Below the pieces are notes generated by a model. It made no database searches, was not told the DNA's origin, and saw only the letters and a program-made list of their open reading frames with translations. From Takakia lepidozioides (lineage: Eukaryota > Streptophyta > Takakiopsida > Takakiales > Takakiaceae): a stretch of 64,000 bases of DNA. This document shows positions 1 through 9,722 of this stretch, piece by piece; the stretch's first letter is position 1, and every line of letters begins with the position of its first letter. The translations under genes were made by a program, and so were the position numbers. The stretch is from the NCBI GenBank assembly GCA_030704615.1, contig CM060732.1:74257053-74321052 (forward strand), written 5' to 3'.

Positions 1-719
1 AGTCGGACAGGTTGTGAACAACCCGGTTCTCGGTCGTCTTCATGGATAGGTTCGGCTCTGGATTTACTTCGTTGCGGACTTCTCTCTTTGAGGTACCCAC
101 TCTCTGATTCGCGGATTGTTTCGTGGAAGGCGCCAGGATAGACGGTGCATTTGGCGGGCAAATGAAGTCCCCAACAGCCCTGTATATGACGCTGTCCGAT
201 GGTGGAACTCGCCATTCCCTGCCATCGCCGAAATCATCGTGGAGCACAACAATACTCTCGACAACAAGGCCGTTTGAGTCCTTCCTTTCCTCCTCCAAAA
301 AAACCGACCCCGGTTTCAGGTGGTATCGAACGCACAGATATTTCTCCATCACCCGGCAGGTGTCCCCTCTGCACGGAAATGAAGCTCTATGCTCGTGAGG
401 AGGGCAGTACACTGTAGCGCTCGGGTTTTCCGCCATGGGAGATGTGCACACAAGACTGCCAGGATGGCGTGCGGGGAAGCTCCCTGGTAGAAGGGGGTGC
501 AGCGATGGGAATGAATGCGATGCCGATTTGTCCGAGCGACGAAGCCTAATCCAAATCCAGGGAGCCAACTATCTCAAAAATCCACAGTCAGAGTGTTAAT
601 GAACCTTGTCTCCGGAATGCGGCCCCTCGTCTTTGCGCAATAACTGCCAACGGTATGCAGTCAGAAAGTGGGGGGCCGTCCGGATGATGACGGCTGAAGG
701 GGAGAAGCCGGCACCGTGC
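1..719. other. No gene recognised
   Basis: Mixed-composition sequence with only short open frames that lack domain likeness, splice logic or codon bias. It leads into the degenerate edge of the minisatellite that follows. Nothing further can be supported. Confidence 0.4.
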
Positions 720-1104
720 CGTCACATTACTACCCCCGAATGGAAATTCGGCACCCAATATCCAACAGAGGAAGCCCGGATGAAGTCGCCTCGGGCGCAG
801 AGGCCGGCGCGTGTGCGACAGAGAATATCCCCTGGATGGAGATTCGGCGCCGAATTTCCATCCGGGCCCCCCCAAAGGAAGTCTTGTCGGGGGGTCAGAC
901 CGAAAACTGGCCGACATAAAAACCTCCCCAGATGGGAAAACGGCGCCGAATTTCAATTCGGGGCCGTTCCAATGCAGTCGGGGAGAAGGGAGAGGTCGGC
1001 ACCTGGCCGTCATATTTCAACCCCCGGGACGGAAATTCGGCCCTGAATATCCAACAGAGCGGCGGAGAGGCGGCACCTCTCCGACAGAGACCATCCCCCG
1101 GATG
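720..1104. repeat. Degenerate outer units of the palindromic minisatellite
   Basis: Four or five diverged units of roughly 100 bp. Each carries a version of the GGAAATTCGG...CCGAATTTCC palindrome, as at about 740, 840, 945 and 1030. The palindromes are separated by GC-rich text with recurring pieces such as CGACAGAGA and CATCCCC. The spacing is about twice that of the regular array that follows, so this looks like an older or higher-order edge of the same array. No coding role is visible. Confidence 0.6.
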
Positions 1105-1620
1105 GAAATTCGGCGCCGAATTTCCATCCAGCAGGTAAGTGGAATCCCGGATGGATGGAGATTCGGCGCCGAATTTCCATCCAGCAGGTAAGTGGAATCC
1201 CGGATGGATGGAGATTCGGCGCCGAATTTCCATCCAGCAGGTAAGTGGAATCCCGGATGGATGGAGATTCGGCGCCGAATTTCCATCCAGCAGGTAAGTG
1301 GAATCCCGGATGGATGGAGATTCGGCGCCGAATTTCCATCCAGCAGGTAAGTGGAATCCCGGATAAATGGAGATTCGGCGCCGGTTTCCATCCAGCAGGT
1401 AAGTGGAATCCCGGATACATGGAGATTCGGCGCCGAATTTCCATCCTGCAGGTAATTCGAATCCCGGATGAATGGAAATTCGGCGCCGAATTTCCATCCA
1501 GCAGGTAAGTGGAATCCCGGATGGATGGAGATTCGGCGCCGAATTTCCATCCAGCAGGTAAGTCGGATCGGTGGCCTATGGATATTCGGCGCCGAATTTC
1601 CATTCGCCATGTATTTCATC
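1105..1620 (+). repeat. 53-bp palindromic minisatellite, left arm
   Basis: About nine near-identical 53-bp units; for example GGAATCCCGG starts at 1141, 1194 and 1247. Each unit holds the perfect palindrome ATTCGGCGCCGAAT, which extends to 24 bp in many units (GGAAA...TTTCC flanks), followed by CCAGCAGGTAAGTGGAATCC. CAGGTAAGT is a textbook 5' splice-site consensus, so the arm shows a splice donor every 53 bp on the + strand. Because 53 is not a multiple of three, long overlapping open frames appear in several frames and are artefacts of the repeat. Confidence 0.9.
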
Positions 1621-1815
1621 GCTCAGAATTACCTTCCTGCAGGTAATTCCCAGATGAGAATTACCTTCCTGCAGGTAATTCCAATCGATGCCGGTAGGAT
1701 GTTAATTCCTCGTCGAGAATTACCTACACGAAGGTAATTCTCATCGAGGAATTACCTGCACGAAGGTAATTCTCATCTGGGAATTACCTGCACGAAGGTA
1801 ATTCCTCGCTCAGAA
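1621..1815. repeat. AATTACC/GGTAATT centre of the inverted minisatellite
   Basis: The hinge between the two arms is a set of short units built from GAATTACC and GGTAATTC joined by CTGCA or TGCACGA spacers, with CTCATC linkers. The units themselves form hairpins. The flanking text at 1594-1630 (CATTCGCCATGTATTTC) matches the reverse complement of 1797-1835 with few changes. This fixes the centre of symmetry near 1710 and shows that the two arms are one large inverted repeat. Confidence 0.8.
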
Positions 1816-2520
1816 ATACATGGCGAATGGAAATTCGGCGCCGAATTTCCATTCATCCGGGATTCGAATTACCTGCAGGATGGAAATTCGGCGCCGAATC
1901 TCCATCCATCCGGGATTCCACGTACCTGCTGGATGGAAATTCGGCGCCGAATTTCCATTTATCCGGGATTCGAATTACCTGCAGGATGGAAATTCGGCGC
2001 CGAATTTCCATTTATCCGGGATTCCACTTACCTGCAGGATGGAAATTCGGCGCCGAATTTCCATTCATCCGGTATTCGAATTACCTGCATGATGGAAATT
2101 CGGCACCGAATTACCTGCGTGAGGGAAATTCGGCGCGCCGGCCGCCCTACCTGGCTGGATGGAAATTCGTCGCCGGATTTCCATCCGTGCGCTTCCAAAT
2201 TACATGCGTGAGGGAAATTTCCAGCGCCGCCCTACCTCCGCGGATGGAAATTCGGCGCCGGACTTCCATCCGCTCGCTTCCGAATTACCTGCGTGAGGGA
2301 AATTTCCAGCGCCGCCCTACCTGGCTGGATGGAAATTCGTCGCCGGATTTCCATCCGCGCGCTTCCGAATTACCTGCGTGAGGGAAATTTCCAGCGCCGC
2401 CCTTCCTCCGCGGATGGAAATTCGGCGCCGGATATCCATCCTGCTGCGCTCCGAATTACCTGCAGGATGGAAATCCGGCGCCGGAATTCCATCGTGCAGC
2501 GCTCCGAATTACCTCTACGT
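1816..2520 (-). repeat. Palindromic minisatellite, right arm (inverted)
   Basis: The same unit as the left arm, now read on the minus strand: GGAAATTCGGCGCCGAATTTCC, then ATCCGGGATTC, then ATTACCTGCAGGAT. Units are regular to about 2100. They then diverge into GGAAATTCGTCGCCGGATTTCC and GCCGCCCTACCT variants up to about 2520, with a last isolated match (GGAAATTCGGCGCCATTTTCC) at about 2994-3015. Together with the left arm this can form a very long snapback structure. Confidence 0.85.
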
Positions 2521-3030
2521 TGGAAATTCCGGGACTGTTTACGTCGATTTTCATCCGACATGGAGGGCTTCATCCGACATTTAATTGCGCAGTTGGGCAA
2601 TAAATGTCGACCGCCGTCGGTTATTATTCGGGCTGGCGACGCATGGCTTCCTGGACACGTACCCTAAATCTCATGCTAAGCTTGGCTTAACATGGTATTC
2701 CAGGCATGTACCCCAAAAAAGGAGATCTTTTTGGCTGGGACTTATGCCGCCTGAAGGGCGTGGCTCTCCTGAGAGAGACCTCACATCCAGACCGCGGCGG
2801 AAGTTGAAAGCTCTGTACTACGGACGACGGCCAATCTCTCGCATGGCCAAACTGAAGCTCCAGCAGGAGATTCCAGTGTCTTGCTCACAACCTGCGCCAA
2901 CTGAAGCCGAGTACTCTCAGGCAAGCCACTTCTGCTTTCGGTTTGTTCGATTTATTTTTTGCTTTCGCTTTAGCCATTTTCGGAGCCCTGACTGGAAATT
3001 CGGCGCCATTTTCCCTAACACCACTTGAGG
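2521..3030. other. Flank of the minisatellite, no clear gene
   Basis: No domain-bearing frame was found. A minus-strand open frame (2885-3148) has a lysine/alanine-rich tail (MAKAKAKNKSNKPKAE) and could be the 3' end of the unidentified gene next door, reached through an AG at about 3045. That would require an intron of only about 40 bases. The isolated minisatellite palindrome lies inside this frame. Confidence 0.3.
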
Positions 3031-3082
3031 CCTCTAACATCCTGAAATGCCAGGACTTGAAAGAAAGACAGCGCGTATGTAC

Positions 3083-4205
3083 CTGTACAGAAGGCGCATT
3101 GCTGCTTTGTCCGCGTTCGGCTGGTCGGTGAACTCGTGGCTCCGGCAAGCATCTGCTATCTCCCGAAAGAATAGGTTGGTTTTGTAGAGCAGAAAGTACC
3201 TCGTCACATAGTCACGTAGGCTCTCTGCTGCAGGAGATATCTCCATCTTGAACTGATGTGCTTGTGTGTCCAGCTGCTCTTGCGCATTCGTCGTCACCTG
3301 TGGAGATTGTCCATCAGATCGCTTTCCTCAAAAAATACAATGAATCCACCCCCTACTAGAGTAGAAGCCCCAAACGAAGCGTGGGGAAGTACCTGAAACC
3401 ACCATGTCATGCGGTTCATCCACATGTCGAATGTGGGGTCAGAGAGTTTGTCCGGTTTGGGGAAGCTCCACATGTCCCTGGTACTTTGGGAACCATTCCA
3501 GATTTGGAGCCACCGGGTCTGTCCAACCACCCAACATATTCGTAAGCGCCAAACACCACAAAAAGGAGTTGTTGCCACCACAATTTTGTTAAGAATGTAT
3601 CACCTTTTCTGTTGCATCCACACAGGATGTGGCTAGACGATGGAGCTTCTCCAATGTCATCGTGGGCTTCAGAGCGCGAGAGTAGTGCTTCCCCATCTCC
3701 ACCAGAAAGTCGGCACCAAGGGCGGGATCAGCTATGGCCACGTACTTTACCATCCGCGACTTGTACTTTATGCGGGCCCTCACCTCCGCAGCTTTGACAT
3801 ACGATTCGAGTTCCGGGAGGGTTGGATTCTTCTCCTCTGACTCCATGTAGAACCTCCGCGCATGTGCCAAATCCTGCTGTATTTTCGTCTGTCAAGAATG
3901 CGCACATAAGATTAGAGATCCTGCTCAACACAATTTCTTCTATTGGGGGAGGAGAGACAGATTAGCTCAACAAAACTGTCAGGAGCTTTACCCGAAATAT
4001 GTAGTCCACCATGGCGTCGACGCTCAGCCTATACCAAGTTCTGTCTGCCTTTGCCTCCGACTTGCGCAGGAGGTCGGCACTGAGGGAATTGGCAAACTCT
4101 TGCACCCCCTGCTTCCCGACATCCTTCACTCGGAAGAGCATATGGGACAAGTTGGTGGCAATGAAGGCATTCTCAGTCACCCTGCAGTGCCACATTTCCA
4201 TCAAA
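3083..4205 (-). pseudogene. Unidentified multi-exon gene or retroelement gag relic
   Basis: Four blocks on the minus strand join with GT-AG introns in constant phase 0: exon A about 4205-3992 (…ADRTWYRLSVDAMVDYIFR), exon B 3888-3604 (TKIQQDLAHARRFYMESEEK…), exon C 3518-3393 (TRWLQIWNGSQSTRDMWSFPK…) and exon D 3297-3083 (VTTNAQEQLDTQAHQFKMEI…). The product is charged, tryptophan-rich in exon C and has no motif I recognise. Exon C/D wording (DMWMNRMTWWFQ, then ESLRDYVTRYFLLY) is faintly gag-like. The 5' end is cut where an LTR-like repeat begins at about 4205, and no start codon or promoter is seen, so the gene is probably broken. Coding nature is well supported by phase and composition; function is unknown. 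Confidence 0.5.
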
Positions 4206-4790
4206 CAATTAGTGTGTGGTGTGCACATGTGTTGTGTGATTTTGGACAGCGATGTAGTTGTGTAGCGATATGTATACGCACGACAGCTGTCAAGTTATTT
4301 TACCACTAGTGTGAAACTAGCTAGGAAATAGCTAGCTTTTACATATTGACATTTGGGATTGGCCCAAGTGTCAATCCAGGGGTCAAGGCAGATTTAGGCC
4401 CTGGAGTGGTTATCTTCACGGCAAACGTGGGAGGCTCATCTTTCTCGAGTTGAGCCTCACCGCGCCTAGCTATGGCGCCGTAGTGTGGATTCCCCATGGC
4501 GTGGGGTGCACTTGGCTTGACTTGTATTTGAGTGATGAGGTTATATATGCATGAGTTTATGCTTCAGATTTGTGAACTCGTGCTTGTATTCTTCTTCTTT
4601 ATCATTGTGTGGACTAGTGACTGCCATAGTGGGCAGCATAGTGGCAGCCTAGTGACTGACTAGTTGTAGCCTAGTGGTTGGACTAGTGGTGGACTAGTGG
4701 TATACTAGTGTGTGGTGTGCACATGTGTTGTGTGGTTTTGGACAGCGATGTAGTTGTGTAGCGATATGTATGCGCACCACACTGCAAATG
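4205..4790. repeat. LTR-like segment bounded by 80-bp direct repeats
   Basis: An 80-bp sequence at about 4211-4290 (AGTGTGTGGTGTGCACATGT…) recurs almost unchanged at about 4708-4787. Between them are about 420 bp with a TATATATG box (about 4542) and many ACTAGTGG/CTAGTG repeats (about 4610-4710). Spacing and content fit a rearranged solo LTR or an unequal-recombination product. No integrase or reverse transcriptase is attached. It truncates the unidentified gene to its left. Confidence 0.5.
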
Positions 4791-5155
4791 GTTGCAATGA
4801 CCGGATTGTGGGCAATGGGAGATTCCCGGCGGATGGGAGTGAATGCCGATCTTGGTTGCTCGGTGTCCCTATCCTCGGAATTGGAGACCACTGCCTTCCC
4901 TTTCATTGCTGCATTGACTGCTCCTTTGGTGGCCATAGCGTGTTCTTAGGAACCATACCGAAGTGGAGGATGCTTCCAAAAGCATGGGGTCCATAATCTT
5001 TTCTTTCCTGGAGGGGATGAGGAGATTTGAATAACTGCAGAATCCTTTGCGTGATACACGAGATCCTGAATGTTGATTCCAAGGGCCGGGTTGTGGAGCT
5101 CCTAGATTTGATGAGCGAGTGGAGGACGAGAATCATTGTTGGGGTTGATTTGCCC

Positions 5156-6046
5156 CTACTGCATTTGGCCTGGATTCGATTGAGAGATAGGAATAAATGA
5201 AGCTTGTGCAGATCCAGAGTTGGCATTGTCTCTTTTCCTCTTGGCCTTTGGGCAGTTGGCCTTTAGGTGACCAGATAACCCACAGTAGAAGCATGGCGAC
5301 AAGGCTATGTCCTCAGATACTTTAACTGAATAATAATTCCCTTTGTTGTCTATGGGCAGTTTGATGAATTCTAGGAGCACATCGTCATTTGGCATCATTA
5401 CTGCAATCCTTGCAAAGCCATTCTCATTGATTCTGGATGTTATGGTACTCCCTTTCCACGCCGTGTTCCCCCTCAGTGACTGCATACTCATGTTGGGATT
5501 GAAGACACCAATGCATCCCAAGTAGGCTCCAAAAAAGTTACCAATGTTTGGTAAATAAAAGAGGTACTAGTCGGGGATGTAGGGGAGGGAAATAATTCTG
5601 GGACTCCAAATCTTGCCATTGCGGTTCCCCATCGCCATTGACCATGGAAAGATATTGACATTGAAACCATGCAGGTGTGGGTTGAATGCTAGAGCCTTGT
5701 TTGTTGCTTCCTTGGTTTCCAATAGAGTAGAAAAGAAACCTCTCCCTCTAGACTGGCAGAAATGGTAGAGAAGATCCCCCGAGCCCCCCAAGTGCCTGAT
5801 TGCCCAATCCGTTACGAAGGCTCTACCCACCTTTTTGCCTGGAAAATGGAGCAGAACACCTTTACTCTCAATGTCTGCAATCGTGCCTTCAAGGTAAGAG
5901 ATCTCAATGTCAACCAAGGGGTGATCCTTGTTCATTGCAGCTTGAAGATCAGCAATATCCTCACTGAAACCTTCCATGATATTGGTGTTCCAATGGAGGG
6001 GAGAGGAATTCGCGAGCTCAACTGCAGTAGGAGACTCAGTGCCCAC
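5156..6046 (-). pseudogene. LINE ORF1-like protein with zinc knuckle, interrupted
   Basis: Two open stretches in one minus-strand frame (6046-5567 and 5521-5156) are separated by an in-frame stop at 5567-5569. The first has the layout of plant DUF4283 proteins: GRAFVTDWAIRHLGG, GRGFFSTLLETKEATNKAL, FPWS. The second ends in a CCHC zinc knuckle (CFYCGLSGHLKANCP; C-x2-C-x4-H-x4-C). DUF4283 plus zinc knuckle is usual for ORF1 of plant LINEs or for nucleic-acid-binding genes derived from them. No endonuclease or reverse transcriptase follows within the next 2 kb, so this is a truncated, inactivated copy. A host gene derived from such an ORF1 cannot be excluded, but the stop argues against it. Confidence 0.65.
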
Positions 6047-6304
6047 TGGGATGGAGGGGCCCGAAGAATCTGCCGCAGAGCTGGGCCCTTCTAAGTTCTA
6101 CCCTTTAGGATTTTAGATCTAACACAATAACAAATTGAAATAACATTTATGTATGTAACATTAAACCAAAGTCCATTCTACTTAATTAGCCAAGGATTCT
6201 CTCATAATAGGAAGTGGGAAGCCAGAATATCATCTATGTATAACTCACATGAAAAGGCTGAAGATATTTTTCACAGACTTTCGTCATACAAAATATTACA
6301 CCAA

Positions 6305-6535
6305 CAGTCGGTAGCTCAGTTGGATAGAGCTATCAGTGCCACCCACATGATTTTGGGGTCTGGGGTCAAATCCAGCTACCTTGATGGCTGTGGTATGTTC
6401 TTCTTCCCCTTCCCTTGGGCGGTGTCCCATGCGAAAGCCTTCACGGCGAGGTTACTCTGAAAGAGGTTATTTTTTCCTCTCACTATAATTAAGGGGCCTG
6501 ATTTGTGAGCCTAGGTGTTTCTTAAAAGATAAAAA
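6305..6535 (+). mobile_element. tRNA-derived SINE, family A, copy 1
   Basis: Begins with a tRNA-like pol III promoter: A box TAGCTCAGTTGG (6312-6323) and B box GGGGTCAAATCC (about 6362-6373). The body then runs to GAAAGAGGTTATTTTTTCCT and GGGGCCTGATTTGTGAGC, with an (A)AAATA-rich tail at 6520-6550. The same arrangement, about 75-80% alike by eye, recurs at 28085. A tRNA-related head, unrelated body and A-rich tail define a SINE. It is not a functional tRNA: the arms after the A box do not pair properly. Confidence 0.75.
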
Positions 6536-6540
6536 TAAAA

Positions 6541-6720
6541 ATAAAAATAAATGTGAACACCTTGCCCAAGCAAGGGTAACTTATGGTGCCCGCTTGCCTC
6601 TAAATAGCCTTTCAATGGGAAGGTGGACACTGGACATCTTCATGACATCCAACATGTGGTTTGAACCCACAACCCCTAATGAGGCGGCTTGTTCCCTTCC
6701 CTTGGCTAAGTGTTGGTTGT
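6541..6720 (-). mobile_element. tRNA-derived SINE, family B, copy 1
   Basis: Read on the minus strand it opens with an A-box-like TAGCCAAGGG (about 6712), then GGTTGTGGGTTCAAACC as B box (6658-6675). The body follows: TTGGATGTCATGAAG, CACCATAAGTTAC, CTTGGGCAAGGTGTTCAC. The same order is found at 29705-29545. It lies tail to tail with the family A element, the two sharing the AAAATA stretch at 6520-6550. Confidence 0.65.
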
Positions 6721-7834
6721 CCAAAAGAACACTTAAAACATCACTTCAAACTTCCACCCAATATGGTCACTAGGAGCCATCTCCTTGGAAGAACAATTTC
6801 AAGGAGATACACCTCACAACTATCTCTCTTCTAAGGATCATTCTCACCACTAGGCGCAAACTAGAGAATAACTGGCCCACTCACTAGCAAACATTTATAT
6901 TGAATATATAAGTCGCATATCCAAATTAGCCAGCAGGTGAAGGAACTTGTGAAAGCTCATTTCAATCATGCTTTGGATGCTTTTGTCCCAACAATGTTGA
7001 CAATGAAGCTCTAATTTCATAGAGAAGTGTAGTCAGGAAGCGACAAGATATTTTATATAGAGAGACACAGGCATATAGAGGAGCCAACTCACAACATCTC
7101 ATCCACCATGTCACAAAGTTCATACAACATACCTGTACACAGGGATACCAACACTGGATAAACACCAAGTTGCACACCCAAAGAAATCGCCCCTTTACTT
7201 TACATCACTATATCCAAATCTCCAACAACCACATTTTCTGGTCTAGTAACCCTAGGAGATCACAACCCTAATACAATGGCCCAATAAATCGGTCCATATG
7301 ACTAAGGTATCCTCAAAGTCTCTTCAACATATGCCTAACCCTATGCTGTCGTCTAATCAATTCTAGACATAACAAGAAACGATAAAAGAGATAATCTTGA
7401 GCTTCACATGCTCTTAGTTGGGCTATCATAGCTATAGCTGGAGTGAAATTGAAATTGAATTTGAAGGATAAATAAAATGATTAATAAATGTGAAACAATT
7501 ATGCGTGAAAATAATCACGAAGAGTATGTTGTTTGTGACCACATTGTTTGAAATGCAAGTAATCCTTTTTGAAATGATTGAAATTTCCTTGTCTTTAACA
7601 TGCTTATTTCCCTCTTGAAAAAGAAATGAATATCCCTGTCCCCTGTTTTGCAAAAAGAAATCTAAAAACAAAAGCACTTCCTTTTGTAAAATTTGTGGGG
7701 TTACTAAGAGGGGGAAAAAAAAAACAGAGAGAGCAAAATTCTTGCTAAAAGAACTTACACTTGTCCATGTTTGACTTACCCACAGAACAAAAAAATTCAG
7801 CTCCTGCCATCTTCAAAGGCCATCTTCTGCTTGT
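6721..7834. other. Non-coding stretch, nothing recognised
   Basis: AT-leaning sequence without a convincing frame, RNA gene or repeat. The open frames here (for example 6962-7177 and 7432-7677, minus) have no codon or domain support. A poly-A run lies near 7716-7725. It ends at the 3' end of the small coiled-coil gene that follows. Confidence 0.4.
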
Positions 7835-9038
7835 CTAAGTTTCCACTTGATGTCTCTGTGACGTTATGGACGACTTTCCTTGTCCCAAATGGATTGCAGG
7901 TGTTTTGACCAGAGAATGTGACAGTTTTGAGCTGTCAGATGGGAGCTGCTCAGAATTGTTCAGATCAAATTCTAGAAGAGCGTCTACAAGTCGAGCTTCT
8001 GGGATTCCAGCATCCATGCAGCCTGGGCAAACACTGAACGACAGGTTCAAAGGAAAGAAAGGGGGGTTGCAGAATGTGTGTACAGTTTACATGACCTGTG
8101 CAGGCTGGTTGATTGCATGGGCTCGTGGGGGACTACAGGCAGCAGGCATGGGGTTGCTTGAGATGCAAATATTGTCTAAGCTTCTATTTCCATCAGTCAA
8201 CGATGCCACTTTCTACGAAATTGTGGTGTGGACCTCATCAAGCAGGATCTGCTGTAACTTGAACAATGCATTCTTCCATCTTCTCCATTTTTTAGTATAT
8301 TATAACAAGGAAAAATGGGGTTGGGACTTTGGCATCTGCCATTTGCCTAGTAGAATGAGCCTAGATATGGTCTAGTTGCAATACGGTCTAATAGATGATC
8401 AGTGTTGTCAAATACAATCAGACTATCTAGGGTATCTGTATCCTACTGGATCTATCTGCCTATACATGTAGCATCACGCAGAACAGAAAGCCTCCAGGTC
8501 AAACAGACCACGCGGAGTCTACAAAATTGTTGAACAACAGTTGGATGCAAACAAATTACAGCCGAGCAATCAAAAGCGACGTAACCTAAACCCACATAGC
8601 CTTACCCGATGGAAACTCGTTCTTGACCAGCCGTAGCTTTCTAGATCCGTGAGCCTTCTGAAATTCCTTTCCATAGCCACTTTGCAAAGTCTCTTGGGCA
8701 GTCAGATCTTTGAGCTGAGAGGATATCTCAGCCTCAAACTTTGACGAGAGAAGCCTCCTCTGCTCTACTATCTTTCGTTGAACCATCTCCATAGATTTTT
8801 TTGGGGGGATGAGCTTTCGTCGATCTGCTGCAATCTCGTCGAGCTTCTTACTCTCAATCTGCATCATCTGTCTCCCAGGGGTTAATAGCCTTCTGTGCAG
8901 TGCAAGCTCCTCCAGCCTCTTCTCCAGCCTCTTCCTCTCCGTCTCCAGTAACTGCTTTCTGGGGGAGTAGATCCTCTGTTCCTGTTGCATTTTCCAATTT
9001 GATGATGACCAATCGGGCTTCGTCGTGGCCCCTATCAT
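7835..9038 (-). CDS. Small coiled-coil protein, two exons
   Basis: Exon 1 is 9038-8606 and exon 2 is 8022-7835, joined through a donor (GGGTAAGG) and an acceptor (GCCCAG) in matching phase 1/2, giving 206 aa. Upstream of the chosen ATG the frame is closed. Residues about 15-110 are dense in Lys, Arg, Glu, Leu and Gln with heptad spacing (ETERKRLEKRLEELALHRR…), so a long coiled coil is expected. The acidic C-terminus (ARLVDALLEFDLNNSEQL) looks like a short helix. No enzyme motif, signal peptide or membrane segment is seen. I do not recognise the family. It is divergent from the next gene with 684 bp between start codons, so the two may share a promoter and be co-expressed. The 169-aa frame on the opposite strand over exon 2 is a shadow. 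Confidence 0.6.
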
Positions 9039-9722
9039 TGACTAAGAGGGTTCCACAAGTATGCGAAGGTCGTCCAAAAGGAAAGCATCCATGAATCCCT
9101 TCCTCCTCGTCCGCCTCGACCTCCTCTCCTCCTTACTATTTCAATATTCCCAACCGTCCTGAACGTCGAACGACAAGTTCAGCTGATATTTCGTTGGCCA
9201 AATCCTGAACTGCCACAGCATATAACGGCTCAGTGACTCACCCTGACTAGTTTGAGCTGTCATCAAAATTAACTCAAACCTAGCTGGTTCTGGAGGTCCA
9301 GTCAAGCTAAAGCATACAATTTTGTGGGATCTTCGAGTTCTGAAAGGGCCCGGAAGATCCCAACGAATGAACAGAAACAATCTAGAATGTGGCTTGCAGT
9401 GGACGCATTATGAATCCTTTATGAGAATACGGCAATGCGGCCTTATCAGAGGAATCTGTTGAACTACCCGGAGTTTTTTCCCAGTCCATGTCTCCTGACG
9501 CAGAACCTTATGGGTTGAATTTCTACCCACAGTACTAGCTTATCTGCACCCAACTAACATCACAGGCTCAAAAGAGCTGACAGGAACATCTCTCCCACAT
9601 GGGTGTACTAGTCAATATGACCTCCTCCACGGTGTAAATAAAAAAGCGGGAGGGCATCCCGCTTATTTAGTAACTGCCCTTCCCTCCTCCACCTTCCTGG
9701 CCTCCATCTTTATATACCAGCC
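9039..9722. promoter_or_regulatory. Shared intergenic region of a divergent gene pair
   Basis: 684 bp between two oppositely oriented start codons. CT-rich text and a TATATA (9711-9716) lie directly before the plus-strand ATG. That TATA is too close (7 bp) to drive this ATG in the usual way, so either it is coincidental or transcription starts inside exon 1. Inverted GCGGGA/TCCCGC pieces near 9645-9660 could form a hairpin. Bidirectional promoter use is inferred from layout alone. Confidence 0.35.

Noticed and set aside
895-1619. Three overlapping minus-strand open frames of about 200 aa in the minisatellite
   Set aside because: The unit length of 53 bp is not a multiple of three, so open frames cycle through all phases; the peptides are repeats of one motif (GNSAPNFHPSGIPLTCWMEI-type) in three registers.
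1105-2520. CRISPR-like array
   Set aside because: The units are contiguous without unique spacers, the palindrome is too long, and the window is nuclear plant DNA.
6305-6380. Functional tRNA gene
   Set aside because: A and B boxes are present but the stems do not close, the body continues into a repeated non-tRNA sequence, and a second copy with the same body exists at 28085.
7866-8375. 169-aa plus-strand frame
   Set aside because: Antisense to exon 2 of the coiled-coil gene, whose splice phase and composition are better; the frame has no domain.
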